From the NCBI GenBank assembly GCA_029907465.1, contig JARYLV010000007.1, forward strand, positions 1 through 64,000: a stretch of DNA of 64,000 nt. Reading direction: 5' to 3'. Origin of the DNA: Methanomassiliicoccales archaeon (GTDB lineage: Archaea > Thermoplasmatota > Thermoplasmata > Methanomassiliicoccales > JACIVX01). Made by a program: the position numbers and the translations under genes. Positions 36,585 to 45,819 of this stretch are shown one piece after another; within the stretch, counting starts at the first letter, position 1; each line of letters starts with the position of its first letter. A model generated the notes under the pieces. The model did no database searches. It had not been told where the DNA came from and saw only the letters and a list, made by a program, of their open reading frames with translations.

Positions 36585-37628
36585 ATGGCAGAAGGGAATG
36601 GTCCTCTCGCGCAGGGCAGCGATGTGACGCCCTCAAGTGATTTGCAACCTCCCCAGAAAGGGAAAAAAGTGCAGGTTGTCGCGGCAATCGCTGTCGTCAT
36701 CGTCCTCGTCGTTGCGGTCGTCATTGTCGTCGAGAACATGTCATTTCTTTTTAACATCGGCAAAGAAAAAGAGATTGCCCCGGTTTATCCCGAAGAATCG
36801 GCCATCATCACAAATTCCACCCCGACTTTCGAGTGGGAGGGCATCCCTGGTATTTCCTCTTACCGCTTTCAGTTATCCCTAGACATCGATTTTGACCACC
36901 CGATAATCGACATCGTTGTCAACGGCACCTCTTATACGATCGATCATCCGCTCGAGGAGAATAGATCATACTTTTGGCGGTTGATGCCTTATGATACCGA
37001 TGAGGCGGAGTGGACACCGGTATGGGACTTCTTCATCGGCTACAATGTTTTCACGCGGACATACAATTGGGAATACGAGGGAAACTCATGGTCGCTTACA
37101 GTCAACATCCCTGGTGATGATTATTACGAGTACAGCACGAGAGCTCGCTCCTCGAATTACGCATCGTATGTCATATCTAATGACCCGGTGATCTATCAGC
37201 TGGCATACAAGCTGAACAATATGGCGGAGAAAGAAGGTTATGAGAACACACTGAAGGCAGAGTTCGTGCTCGCCTTCGTTCAATCCCTCCCATACTTCTA
37301 TGACAACGAGAGCAAAGGTGTGGTTGAATACCCCAGGTATCCCATTGAAACGCTCGTTGACAACGGTGGCGATTGCGAGGACACCGCGATCCTCTTCGTT
37401 TCGCTGATACAGACGGAGGTTCTGAATTTCGACGGTATCCTCTTGCTCTTCACGGGCGACCCGAGTCACATGGCCGCGGGTATCTGGGTAGATTCCTCGA
37501 TCCCTGGCGTCTATTATTTCTATCACGATAAGAGCTATTACTACTGCGAGACGACAAGCGAGGGGTGGGGGATCGGTGAAGTGCCCGGAGATTACGAAGG
37601 TCGGTCGGCGAGAGTCATCGATTGCTGA
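36585..37628 (+). CDS. Membrane-anchored transglutaminase-like extracellular protein
   Basis: 347 residues. A Pro/Gln-rich cytosolic start is followed by one helix (residues 27-49, AIAVVIVLVVAVVIVV). Outside the cell there is an Fn3/Ig-like domain (SAIITNSTPTFEWEGIPGIS, YFWRLMPYDTDE) and a transglutaminase-like domain with NGGDCEDTAILFVSLI (active Cys), PSHMAAGIW (His) and YYYCETTSEGWGIGEVP. Similar proteins cleave or cross-link peptides, or are inactive scaffolds. A close paralogue lies at 60755-61792 with the same architecture. Sequons (NST, NGT, NRS) suggest N-glycosylation. Confidence 0.85.
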   Translation: MAEGNGPLAQGSDVTPSSDLQPPQKGKKVQVVAAIAVVIVLVVAVVIVVENMSFLFNIGKEKEIAPVYPEESAIITNSTPTFEWEGIPGISSYRFQLSLDIDFDHPIIDIVVNGTSYTIDHPLEENRSYFWRLMPYDTDEAEWTPVWDFFIGYNVFTRTYNWEYEGNSWSLTVNIPGDDYYEYSTRARSSNYASYVISNDPVIYQLAYKLNNMAEKEGYENTLKAEFVLAFVQSLPYFYDNESKGVVEYPRYPIETLVDNGGDCEDTAILFVSLIQTEVLNFDGILLLFTGDPSHMAAGIWVDSSIPGVYYFYHDKSYYYCETTSEGWGIGEVPGDYEGRSARVIDC

Positions 37629-37649
37629 CATGCATCCTTTATTTGATCT

Positions 37650-37656
37650 TTTTTTA
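37650..37656 (+). terminator. Oligo-T terminator after the transglutaminase-like gene
   Basis: A run of seven T within atcttttttta, about 22 bases after the stop codon at 37628, fits an archaeal terminator. Confidence 0.4.
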
Positions 37657-37757
37657 TTGCTCTCATCGATTGAAAATATATTGGAGCCAGAAAATCCTCT
37701 CCGATGACTAGATGAAAAGGCTAAAATCCAGAGGAATGATATCGGAGTCGGGCTTAA

Positions 37758-38477
37758 ATGACCTCCTGCCGACTTCTCTTTCATGTTCACACGCACCACT
37801 CGGCGGACGCAGTTCTTTCACCAGAGACTATTGTCAGATATTGCTCAAAAAATGGTATTGAGATTGTCGCGATCTGCGATCACGATTTCTTATTGCCGCA
37901 CAGGGAAAGAATTGCGCTTGAGGAGAAATACGGTGTGAGGATCATCCCAGCGATTGAATACTCGACGGAGAACGGGGACATCATCGGCCTGTTCATCGAA
38001 GAAGCATGCGAGTCGCACCGCTGTGATGAAGTCCTCCTCGATATCAGGAAACAAACGGGTATCGCAGTGTTGCCACATCCAATGCGCGGTCACCGCCTCG
38101 AGAAGATCAATATGGCGATGATCGATGCCATCGAGGTTTTCAACGGCCGTTGCGATGCGCATGAGAACAGTCTTGCAGCCGAGAAGAACACCATATGGAA
38201 GAAAATCGGATTAGCTGGATGTGACGCGCATTTCCCGTGGGAGCTCGGTATCGCCGTCAATATAATCAATCTCCCAGATGAGAATGATCTCGATGATGAT
38301 GAGGCACTCAAAAAATCGATTCTTTCATCACCCTGCATAGAAATTGAAGGAAGGGGGATGCCGAGGCTCAACACTTCATTTTCCCTTTTGATCAAGGCGA
38401 TAAAGAAGAGATCGATGAAAGCGCTCAAAGATAGTTTACCTATGGTAAAAAAGTCGAAAGGGACGAGCGACCGATAA
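37758..38477 (+). CDS. PHP-domain metal-dependent phosphoesterase
   Basis: A 239-residue PHP protein. Metal ligands appear in order: HVHTHHSADAV (HxH), AICDHDFLL (DHD), AIEYSTENG (Glu), VLPHPMRGH (His), and GCDAHFPWELG (DxH). These bind two or three metals, and members hydrolyse phosphoesters such as histidinol phosphate or nucleotide monophosphates. It has no His-biosynthesis neighbours, so the substrate is open. It is probably cytosolic, and its C-terminal helix is basic. Confidence 0.85.
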   Translation: MTSCRLLFHVHTHHSADAVLSPETIVRYCSKNGIEIVAICDHDFLLPHRERIALEEKYGVRIIPAIEYSTENGDIIGLFIEEACESHRCDEVLLDIRKQTGIAVLPHPMRGHRLEKINMAMIDAIEVFNGRCDAHENSLAAEKNTIWKKIGLAGCDAHFPWELGIAVNIINLPDENDLDDDEALKKSILSSPCIEIEGRGMPRLNTSFSLLIKAIKKRSMKALKDSLPMVKKSKGTSDR

Positions 38478-39016
38478 ACATGCGGTCAGATCCAGAGCGG
38501 CAATCGCTTTGATCATTCACATAGATCAGTATGTTTTCAAGAATCATTCCAGTATGGGCGTATCGGATCCAAAGATCTTTTCAAGTGCTGAGCCCTCGCA
38601 TCTTCTTCTCGGTATATCCAGACAGACAATTTCTTGATTAATGGCGAGATCCAACGTTTTGCCAACAACAATCGATCTCCCCGTACAGAGAAGATCATGA
38701 AGAGATGCACCACTAGAATATATCCATTCCGTTGGAAATTTTGGGACACACCGAATATGAATTTCGAGACAGTTTTGCAAATTGGCAAATTACTCCGTAT
38801 CATAGTCCCGTATGATACATCACAAATATCAACAAAATTCGCTGCGTGATTTCTTTTCTCAAACGGTAGCCAGACGTTATAATTATAACGGCAAAGGATC
38901 GATCATCATTGGAAGAAATACCTCCTAACTGGCGTTCACCATCGTGAAGGAAAGGTTTATTATTCCAGTAGCGAAGTTCTTTCATAAACTTAACGAGGAT
39001 AAAGGGGTGAGCATTG
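38478..39016. other. Intergenic region with TATA-like element for the small gene at 39017
   Basis: About 540 bases. The sequence aggtttattatt (38953-38964) may be a BoxA for the downstream gene, with aaaggggtgag just before the start codon. Minus-strand frames at 38537-38803 lack support. Confidence 0.4.
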
Positions 39017-39235
39017 GTGGTAGAGGTCGAAATCAGCTTTGGGGTGCCAGAGGAAATCGTGTCCGTGGTGAAGGAGAAGTTCAAGAACGAGAAGGAAAAC
39101 AACCTTCGCGTTACGTTGCCAAATCCAAGACACCCGCCATACTACGCAGCAGGTGACCCGCGCGCGACCCCTCAGAAGATTACTTTCGAAGGCAAGGAGT
39201 ACTGGGTCTGGCGCGTGACGCCTGGAAAGAAATGA
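39017..39235 (+). CDS. Small acidic/basic protein of unknown family
   Basis: About 72 residues from GTG 39017 (TTG 39014 is possible). GGGGTG at 39004-39009 is a usable ribosome site. It reads VVEVEISFGVPEEIVSVVKE, a strand and a helix, then RVTLPNPRHPPYYAAGDPRA and KEYWVWRVTPGKK. There are no cysteines or membrane segments. The compact shape with a conserved-looking Pro/Tyr-rich loop suggests a real stable fold, but I do not recognise it. A T-rich terminator follows at 39301. Confidence 0.6.
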   Translation: MVEVEISFGVPEEIVSVVKEKFKNEKENNLRVTLPNPRHPPYYAAGDPRATPQKITFEGKEYWVWRVTPGKK

Positions 39236-39634
39236 TTTCACGAGGTCGGTATATCCAGAAGATTTAATGGGAAATCCTTTGGTCCAAACCCTTCCTTTCC
39301 TTTTTTTATTAAGTTATCGGAAATCCAAAGTCCTCTCGAGTGGCGGTGCGAAGTTACTTTAAAGCTAGGGGAAATCAAAGGGCTCAAGTCTATTCTCGTA
39401 AACATCGCCTACTTTGTTAAGGGGGCTATTTCTCTCAGACTCTGGTTATGCATTACTCTTGTGGCCTCATTTATCTGGGCTTTGATTCTCCCCATTCACA
39501 AGCTTTTCTTAATCGGGAAATTTCCTTCAAAGGAAAAGATTCATTACGATATCTTATGATTCAGGAGTGAGAGGCATTGTTTTTTCCACGGTTTCCAGCC
39601 TCTAAAACCAGGAAACCGGGGGGAGAGGAATTTG
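39236..39634. other. Intergenic region with terminator and operon promoter
   Basis: About 400 bases. A T7 run at 39301-39307 may stop the upstream gene. No clear TATA box for the downstream operon was identified, although cgatatcttatgattc near 39549 is a candidate. Confidence 0.4.
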
Positions 39635-40288
39635 ATGCTGGATGTTACCAGCAGTGCTGATAAATGGATGGAGATTCTTCGTCCCTATCTGCGGGATTTC
39701 CGTCGAGAGAGAATATCCTTTGATCCAAAGAAATCCGCCCTCATGGTCATCGACATGCAGCGTTTTTTCCTCGACCCCCGGTCCCATGCATACCTCCCCA
39801 CTGCAAGTCAGATCATCAAGAATGTTCGAGAATTACTGCACGCTTACCGGGAATCCTCGCTTCCAGTCATTTTCACAAGACATGCCCTCCTGCAAAACGA
39901 AGACCCAGGGGTGATGGGCAGGTGGTGGCGCGATGTTATTCGCGAGGAAGACGCGATGTCTTCGATCGTTGAGGAATTGAAGCCATTACCCGATGAAATA
40001 GTGATCAGGAAGACGCGGTACAGCGCGTTCGCAGATACAGACCTCAAACAGATATTGAGAAATCTCGGGGTTACACAATTGGTCGTCACAGGTGTAATGA
40101 CACACCTCTGCTGTGAGACAACGGCCCGCGAGGCCTTCGTCCGCGATTTCGATGTCTTCTTCGTCATCGACGCGACGGCGACGAAAAATGAAGACCTCCA
40201 TCTCTCGAGTTTGAAGACTTTGGCTGATGGGTTCGCCATTCCTGTCAAGAGTGAGGAGGTGGTCGCTTGGATAAAGCAAAGGAAGTGA
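39635..40288 (+). CDS. Isochorismatase-fold cysteine hydrolase
   Basis: About 217 residues; ATG 39635 or TTG 39632 both follow a GGGGGAG site. The catalytic triad is complete: Asp in ALMVIDMQRFFLDP, Lys in VIRKTRYSAF, and Cys in GVMTHLCCETTAREAF. Members hydrolyse nicotinamide, isochorismate, ureidoacrylate or similar compounds; the substrate here is not fixed by motif. It is the first gene of a three-gene operon: its end overlaps the flavoprotein gene by 22 bases. Confidence 0.88.
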   Translation: MLDVTSSADKWMEILRPYLRDFRRERISFDPKKSALMVIDMQRFFLDPRSHAYLPTASQIIKNVRELLHAYRESSLPVIFTRHALLQNEDPGVMGRWWRDVIREEDAMSSIVEELKPLPDEIVIRKTRYSAFADTDLKQILRNLGVTQLVVTGVMTHLCCETTAREAFVRDFDVFFVIDATATKNEDLHLSSLKTLADGFAIPVKSEEVVAWIKQRK

Positions 40289-41175
40289 CTGTCATTGGGG
40301 CGGGACCAGCTGGTATCGCAGCGGCGATATATCTGAAAAGAGCGGGTCATGATCCTTTGCTATTGGACAAAAAAGGTCCTGGGGGTCTGATCGTCAACGC
40401 GAATCTCATCGAGAACTATCCAGGTTTCCCCGGAGGTATTGATGGTCCTTCACTCAGAAATCGTTTTGTCGAACAGATGCAGTCCCTTGGCGTCTCCGTC
40501 ACTCGAGCACATGTAAAGAGAATCAGCCGCGTCCATAAGATCTTCCGCGTCGAGACGGACAACGGAGATTACGATTCCCTTGTCATCATTGTCGCCACAG
40601 GCACGCGCCCTAAGAGAATAAGAATGAAGGGTGCGAAGGCGCTCGAGGGAAAGAAGGTCTTCTACGACCTGGAAGGGGTGCTCGCGAATAATATCGTTGA
40701 TGGAAGGATCATCGTCGTTGGCGGCGGGGACATCGCATTCGATTACGCGATTAACTTGCGAGAACGTGGGTGGAAGGTGAAGATCGTGTCACGGTCGACG
40801 CCGCGGTGCCTACCGCTCCTCTGGAAGCGAGCGGAAGAAAAAGGGATTGATGTGTTGGTCGGATATTCACCTGTTGAAGTCCTTGACAAAGATGATTCGC
40901 TCGTTCTCCTTTGCAATTCTCATGGGGAATCGAAGGAGGTCGAGGGGGACAGACTTTTGATCGCCTGTGGCAGAGTGCCCAATCTCGAGGTACTCGATTC
41001 AAGGCTGCGGAGAAATCTTTGGAGAAGGGGGTTGCCAGAAACCGGGGTTCCAGGTCTTTATCTCGTCGGGGACGTCGCGCGGAAGCGGTATCGCCAAGCT
41101 GGCATTGCGGTCGGCGATGGTATACTGGCAGCCATGATGGCCGATTCATATCTGAAAAAAGGGGGAAGAAGATGA
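40267..41175 (+). CDS. Thioredoxin-reductase-like flavoprotein lacking the CxxC
   Basis: 302 residues from TTG 40267, which follows a GGAGG site by 6 bases. The FAD motif is VTVIGAGPAGIAAAIYLKRA. The nucleotide motif is IIVVGGGDIAFDYAI, and the C-terminal FAD contact is GVPGLYLVGDVARK. In true thioredoxin reductases a CxxC pair precedes the second Rossmann motif; here that place reads FYDLEGVLANNIV, with no cysteine at all. So it cannot act as a disulfide reductase, and is more like a ferredoxin or flavin-linked NAD(P)H oxidoreductase that feeds the next gene. Its stop overlaps the radical SAM start (ATGA). Confidence 0.85.
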   Translation: MDKAKEVTVIGAGPAGIAAAIYLKRAGHDPLLLDKKGPGGLIVNANLIENYPGFPGGIDGPSLRNRFVEQMQSLGVSVTRAHVKRISRVHKIFRVETDNGDYDSLVIIVATGTRPKRIRMKGAKALEGKKVFYDLEGVLANNIVDGRIIVVGGGDIAFDYAINLRERGWKVKIVSRSTPRCLPLLWKRAEEKGIDVLVGYSPVEVLDKDDSLVLLCNSHGESKEVEGDRLLIACGRVPNLEVLDSRLRRNLWRRGLPETGVPGLYLVGDVARKRYRQAGIAVGDGILAAMMADSYLKKGGRR

Positions 41176-42170
41176 GGGTCCTTGCTGAATACGGGAATGA
41201 GGAGATCGCGAAGGTTTATGTCGTCCAATTAAGGGAAGACGAGGCAGGTAACGGGAAATCCCGGAAGTACGTCGTTGAGTGTGTCGAGTCCGTCCAGCCC
41301 CCGATCCCGAGGGAGAAAAAATGGGTTCTCATCGTTTCGACGATGTTCGGCTGTCCGATCAAATGCAAATTCTGCGACGCTGGTGGCGATTATCTCGGGA
41401 AACTGACAGCGGAGGAGATCCTCGCGCAGATCGCCTACATAGTGCGCCGCAGATTCCCGGACAATTATGTGCCTATCCCCAAATTCAAGATCCAGTTCGC
41501 AAGGATGGGGGAACCGTCGCTGAACCCCGCGGTCCTCGAGGCGATGCGTCGTCTTCCAGAGATTTTAGACGCCCCTGGACTGAATGTTTCTCTCTCAACG
41601 ATCGCACCAAAGACCAATACCGCGGAAAAGTTCTTTGAGGAGCTCATTGAAATCAAAGAGCAATACTACTCGCGAGGAAGATTCCAGTTGCAGTTCTCGA
41701 TACACACGACTGATGTTGATAAAAGAAATGAACTGATCCCGATCAAGAAGTGGTCATTCGAAGAGATCGCCGCCTACGGCGATCGTTTCAGTTCACCAGA
41801 AAGCGGGGATAAAAAGGTGACCTTGAACTTTGCACCAGCAGTTGGGTATCCCCTTGATGCAAAGGTCATCCGCAAACACTTCGACCCCTCGAAATTCATT
41901 ATCAAGATTACCCCACTGAACCCGACGGTGCGATCGCACGAGCAGTCGCTTCAGTCGTTGATCGACCCGTATGACTCAAAGAGTTCGCAGCGAGTTGTCG
42001 AGATGTTTGAAAAAGAAGGGTTCGAGGTTATCCTCAGCATCGGGGAACTGGAGGAAAACAAGATCGGGAGCAACTGCGGTCAGTATGTCCAGAGGGCGAT
42101 CCATTCTCGTGCGAAACCGGAGAGCAGCTATGACCTCGAGAAATACGGTGTGAGAATTTTTCCGTCATGA
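41172..42170 (+). CDS. RlmN/Cfr-like radical SAM protein
   Basis: A 332-residue protein starting at ATG 41172 after a GGGGGAAG site. The radical SAM cluster motif is FGCPIKCKFCDAGG (C-x3-C-x2-C). The next motifs are QFARMGEPSLNP and VSLSTIAP. Near the end SNCGQYV provides a lone Cys like the methyl-carrying Cys of RlmN. This matches the RlmN/Cfr family, which methylates adenine in rRNA or tRNA, although several archaeal members have unknown targets. The upstream NAD(P)H flavoprotein would be a plausible electron donor for its reduced cluster. Confidence 0.85.
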   Translation: MRVLAEYGNEEIAKVYVVQLREDEAGNGKSRKYVVECVESVQPPIPREKKWVLIVSTMFGCPIKCKFCDAGGDYLGKLTAEEILAQIAYIVRRRFPDNYVPIPKFKIQFARMGEPSLNPAVLEAMRRLPEILDAPGLNVSLSTIAPKTNTAEKFFEELIEIKEQYYSRGRFQLQFSIHTTDVDKRNELIPIKKWSFEEIAAYGDRFSSPESGDKKVTLNFAPAVGYPLDAKVIRKHFDPSKFIIKITPLNPTVRSHEQSLQSLIDPYDSKSSQRVVEMFEKEGFEVILSIGELEENKIGSNCGQYVQRAIHSRAKPESSYDLEKYGVRIFPS

Positions 42171-42568
42171 GGATTCTTCAGACGATAATTTTATGTGCGT
42201 GTTACTGTTGAAAAACGATTTGGACGGTTGAATTCTCTTTGACCTCGCTTCTCATTTAATCAAAATTGACATCTTTTTTTATTTTTTTCCCTGCCATAAA
42301 ATTTTGGCCTAGGACGGGATAAATCATTCTATCAATATTTTCAAGAAATCACATCCATTGAAAAATTTCAAACAATCTCATTTGCGCTCCTTCCGAATAT
42401 TACCGACAATACGTATTGTTACGCGAGACCGGTTTCGATCGTGTTGGTAGATTCCCATTCGAACCTTTTCATTCACAAGTCGATCAACGAATCAAGAATG
42501 ACAAAATCGACAAGTTCTCATATTACCAACACTCTGTTTTCATATCGAATAAAACGGGAGGTCGTTAC
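42171..42568. other. Intergenic region with oligo-T terminator
   Basis: About 400 bases. A T-rich stretch at 42274-42288 probably ends the radical SAM operon. An in-frame extension of the tautomerase to 42416 is not supported. Nothing else is recognised. Confidence 0.4.
42274..42288 (+). terminator. Oligo-T terminator after the radical SAM operon
   Basis: The run tttttttattttttt lies about 100 bases after the stop. It is the kind of T-tract that ends archaeal transcripts. Confidence 0.45.
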
Positions 42569-42772
42569 GTGCCGATTGTTAACGTCTACGTGTGGAAAGG
42601 GTTCTCTGATGGGGCGAAGCGGAAGGTAATATCCGGTGTCACGGAGGTCTTCGTAAACCTTGGGATCCCCGCGCAGGCGGTCGAGGTCGTGATCCAAGAG
42701 GTCCCGATGGAGAACTGGGGAGTTGGCGGGGAACAAGCGAGTGAGAAATTCAAGCAGACAAGAATACCGTGA
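42569..42772 (+). CDS. 4-oxalocrotonate tautomerase-like protein
   Basis: A 67-residue protein. GTG 42569 is chosen because GGGAGG (42556-42561) sits 7 bases upstream and because the next codon is Pro. Tautomerases need Pro at position 2 after Met removal as the catalytic base, so VPIVNVYVWKGF fits exactly. The rest (KVISGVTEVFVNLGI, VVIQEVPMENWG) is the family beta-alpha-beta unit. Members interconvert enol and keto acids; the substrate is unknown. It seems to be a lone gene. Confidence 0.85.
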   Translation: MPIVNVYVWKGFSDGAKRKVISGVTEVFVNLGIPAQAVEVVIQEVPMENWGVGGEQASEKFKQTRIP

Positions 42773-43249
42773 AGATGCACCGCCAGTTTATCGACGTGCA
42801 CAAAATGCTCGCCGTCATGGATCACAGTGACTTGTCCTTTGTCCTCTCAGTATCAAAATCCCATAAGAGACTCCGCACAACGCAATTCACGGAAATTTGA
42901 ACGCGTATTCAAGGATATTCAAAATTAGACGGGCGAGTGTAAAGATATCTAGGAAAACCCGAAAAAGGATGAAACCAGGAAATAATGGCCTTTCAAATCT
43001 CAGGTGAAATGCGCACCCATGAAGGATTCAAACGCGTAATAAGAGAAGGGAAAACTGTCTTCATTAGTCATGAATCGATTTCTTTTTGGGTGGCGATAGG
43101 TAGACGATTCTTCTTGTTTCACATAACTCGTAAATGCAGAGTATCGCTCTCAACGAGAGCCTCTTCTTGTCTCACCCTCGATGGGATCATGGTGGCCGAT
43201 TGATATTCAGTAGCGGGCAAAGAAGTACATGGTAGAGATCGAAGAGGGA
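42773..43249. other. Intergenic region before the ABC operon end
   Basis: About 477 bases between the tautomerase and the convergent ABC transporter operon. A 72-codon plus-strand frame (42985-43203) is weak. No hairpin or repeat is recognised. Confidence 0.4.
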
Positions 43250-44029
43250 CTAATCAGTCGGCGAGACCAGGATCACATTATATGACTGAGTCCTCTCGTT
43301 ATACACGATGTCGACATCGACGTGGAAGACCTCCCTGATTTTTTCCGGCGTCAGGACATCTTGCACCTGTCCAGCCGAATGTACTTTCCCAGCACTGAGA
43401 AGGAGGAGTCGGTCGCAGTATCGGGCGGCTAAATTGAGGTCGTGCGAGACGAGAATCGTTATCAAGTCCTTTTCCTTCGTAATTCTTTTGACCATTTCCA
43501 GCACTTCGAGCTGGTGGTTGACGTCCAAATGGAGAGTCGGTTCATCGAGTAAAAGGACTTCGGGTTCCTGTGCGAGTGCCCTTGCGATGATCACCCTCTG
43601 CAGCTCCCCGCCACTCAATTCGTCAATCGCCCTCTCACACAGGTGCAGGGTGCCCGTCATCTCCATCGCATTCGTGACAATCTCAAAGTCACGCGGGCTC
43701 TCGCCGCTCAACGCGTCGATGTGTGGAAACCTCCCCATCAGAACGACGTCGAACACCGTGAAGGGGAAGGTGGTGAAGCGCTGCGGGACGACGCCGATCT
43801 TCTTTGCGATCTCCGCCCGCTGGAGTTGGGATAAATCGGTACCATCGATCAGGACCGTCCCCGCCTTCGGCTTCAGCGTCTGGTTGATGCACCTGAGCAG
43901 CGTCGTCTTTCCAGACCCGTTAGGACCAATGACGCCGAGGATTTCCCCCTCCCTCGCATCAAAGCTCACATCCTCCAGGGCCTTGATGCTTTCGTAGGAG
44001 AAGCTGATGTTCTTGATGTTGAGGAGCAA
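43250..44029 (-). CDS. ABC transporter ATPase, FecE/BtuD type
   Basis: A 259-residue ATPase. TTG 44029 gives LLLNIKNISFSYESIKAL; no earlier start in frame is better. Walker A is GPNGSGKTTLL, the signature is LSGGELQRV, and Walker B is EVLLLDEPTLHLDV with the H-loop in LVSHDL. This belongs to the iron-siderophore/cobalamin/hemin family. It powers the permease encoded just upstream (six bases apart). The operon order is binding protein, radical SAM, permease, ATPase. Confidence 0.92.
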   Translation of the reverse strand: MLLNIKNISFSYESIKALEDVSFDAREGEILGVIGPNGSGKTTLLRCINQTLKPKAGTVLIDGTDLSQLQRAEIAKKIGVVPQRFTTFPFTVFDVVLMGRFPHIDALSGESPRDFEIVTNAMEMTGTLHLCERAIDELSGGELQRVIIARALAQEPEVLLLDEPTLHLDVNHQLEVLEMVKRITKEKDLITILVSHDLNLAARYCDRLLLLSAGKVHSAGQVQDVLTPEKIREVFHVDVDIVYNERTQSYNVILVSPTD

Positions 44030-44035
44030 AGCAGA

Positions 44036-45091
44036 TCACCATCCCATGATTCTTTTCCTCTTGCGCAGGAGGTAAAGGAAAAAGGGGACACCGAGGAGCG
44101 CTGTGATCACGCCGACTGGTAACTCCGTCGGCTCAATGATCGTACGCGCGAGCGTGTCGACCCAGATGAGGAAAATCGCGCCGACGATGCAGGAAGACGG
44201 CGTAAGAATGCGGTGATCTGGTCCGACGACGATCCTCATCATGTGCGGTATGATAAGGCCTACGAAACCGATGATCCCGCAGACGGATACCGCAGCTGCG
44301 GTGACGAGGGAGACGAGGACGAGGATTATCTTTTTGAAGGTCTCCACTTCGAGTCCCAAGTTCGTCGCTGTCTCCTCTCCCATCAGGATTAGGTTCAAAT
44401 GCCTGTTGAAGAGGGAGATCGCGATGATGCCGAAGACGATCAGGGGAGCTGCGATGGCGAACTTGTCCCAGTCGCTTGTCCAGAACCCCCCCATTAGCCA
44501 GAAAACGATCGTGCTCAGTTTTTCGCCCGCAACATACTGCATGAAGGAGACGAGAGCTGAAAAGAGTGAGCCGACTGCGATTCCCGTCAGCAACAGAGTC
44601 TCCAAAGGAGTCCTCCCGTTGACTTTGGCGATTTCGTAGACGAGGAAGATGGTTATGAGGGCGAATATGAACGCCATCAACGGGATCGAATAGATGCTCG
44701 CCATGACTGTGAACCCGCCGACGATCGCGAGTGATGCGCCGAAGGCCGCACCCGACGAGATACCGAGGATGTAGGGGCTCGCCATCGGGTTTCTGAACAG
44801 GGCCTGCATCGCGGCCCCCGCAACCGAAAGCGCGGCCCCGACGAGTCCGCTGATGAGGACCCTCGGCAATCGTACATCGAGGACGATCACGTTGTAAATC
44901 GGTGGCCACGGCTCAGAAGAATGCGTTGCGCCGAAGAGGATTTTTATGACGGTCAGCGGCGCTATCTTGACGGGCCCGATGCAGATCGATGAGATAATCG
45001 TCAGGAAGAGCGCCACGGATAATCCGAGGAGTATCAGCGCTCGTCGGAGTCTTCTCCGGGCGTACAAATCATCGATACCAGGTCCTTTCAC
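44036..45091 (-). CDS. ABC transporter permease, FecCD/BtuC family
   Basis: A 351-residue permease with about ten helices, starting at GTG 45091 directly after the TAG stop of the radical SAM gene. Family motifs include RLPRVLISGLVGAALSVAGA, FRNPMASPYILGISSGAAFG and GFVGLIIPHMMRI, which contacts the ATPase. A homodimer would form the pore. Substrates of this family are corrinoids, hemin, siderophores and molybdate; the sequence does not decide between them. All four genes are on one strand with almost no spacing. Confidence 0.92.
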   Translation of the reverse strand: MKGPGIDDLYARRRLRRALILLGLSVALFLTIISSICIGPVKIAPLTVIKILFGATHSSEPWPPIYNVIVLDVRLPRVLISGLVGAALSVAGAAMQALFRNPMASPYILGISSGAAFGASLAIVGGFTVMASIYSIPLMAFIFALITIFLVYEIAKVNGRTPLETLLLTGIAVGSLFSALVSFMQYVAGEKLSTIVFWLMGGFWTSDWDKFAIAAPLIVFGIIAISLFNRHLNLILMGEETATNLGLEVETFKKIILVLVSLVTAAAVSVCGIIGFVGLIIPHMMRIVVGPDHRILTPSSCIVGAIFLIWVDTLARTIIEPTELPVGVITALLGVPFFLYLLRKRKRIMGW

Positions 45092-45805
45092 CTAGGCCAC
45101 CACTGCACTCTTGAAGCGCGGATCGACGGCCCTCAAATTCCGTAACATTTCAGGGGTCAGACAGGAAAAGGTCACATTCGATAAATATTTGCTGGCGAGG
45201 CGGGCAGCGTGCTCAACTTCTTCAGGTCTTGTGCCCCTCCATGGGGCATTTGGCACTGGGACATAGCCTACGATGTGATACGGAATCGTTTGATCGATGC
45301 CTGCGATGAATTTCGCTATTCTCTCTATCTCGTCGCAGTCAATGTACTGGGGAATAAGAACGCTGCTTGCTTCCAGTTTAATTCCCCTCTTGTACATTCT
45401 TTCGAAGTTCTTTAGCACCTCGTCGTTTGGAACGCCTGTGTATTCAACATGGATCTTGTTCGAGTGCGCCTTGATGCTCACAGAGACCGCGTCTATGTTT
45501 GCTGGCGGCATCATGGAACCGTTTGAATGGCCGATCTTCGTATATGCGTGGAGTTCTTCGTGACAGAACCGTGCTGTCTCTGGGAGATCGGGATTTGTCG
45601 TCGGCTCGCCTCCGAGGAAGTGAACTCTCTCTGGGCCGAGCTTCAGCAATATCTCTTTTATTTCCTCCACGCCAATAAACCGATTGGTTTGTCTGCGTGT
45701 TCCAATGACGCCATACGCGCAGCCTGCGCAGCGGAAATTGCAGCCCCAGTTATAGAGGTTCGCTCTCTTGAACTCCTGGGAGTATGTGACCATGTAAATG
45801 GTCAT
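45092..45805 (-). CDS. Radical SAM protein embedded in an ABC transporter operon
   Basis: A 237-residue protein. The cluster motif is NWGCNFRCAGCAYGV (C-x3-C-x2-C), followed by VHFLGGEPTTNPDLP (GGEP), GHSNGSM and AVSVSIKAHSN. This matches the small PflA-like radical SAM group that activates or modifies other molecules. GAGG lies about 7 bases before ATG 45805, so it is properly translated. The start overlaps nothing, lying 14 bases after the binding-protein gene, and its stop abuts the permease start. No SPASM or partner domain is seen. A role in modifying or releasing the imported chelate is plausible but unproven. Confidence 0.85.
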   Translation of the reverse strand: MTIYMVTYSQEFKRANLYNWGCNFRCAGCAYGVIGTRRQTNRFIGVEEIKEILLKLGPERVHFLGGEPTTNPDLPETARFCHEELHAYTKIGHSNGSMMPPANIDAVSVSIKAHSNKIHVEYTGVPNDEVLKNFERMYKRGIKLEASSVLIPQYIDCDEIERIAKFIAGIDQTIPYHIVGYVPVPNAPWRGTRPEEVEHAARLASKYLSNVTFSCLTPEMLRNLRAVDPRFKSAVVA

Positions 45806-45819
45806 GACGTGATCCTCTG

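Noticed and set aside
37086-37799. 237-codon minus-strand frame over the transglutaminase-like gene
   Set aside because: Antisense to a gene with catalytic motifs and a paralogue; no ribosome site or family pattern.
42985-43203. 72-codon plus-strand frame before the ABC operon end
   Set aside because: Mixed composition, no clear ribosome site, no family pattern.
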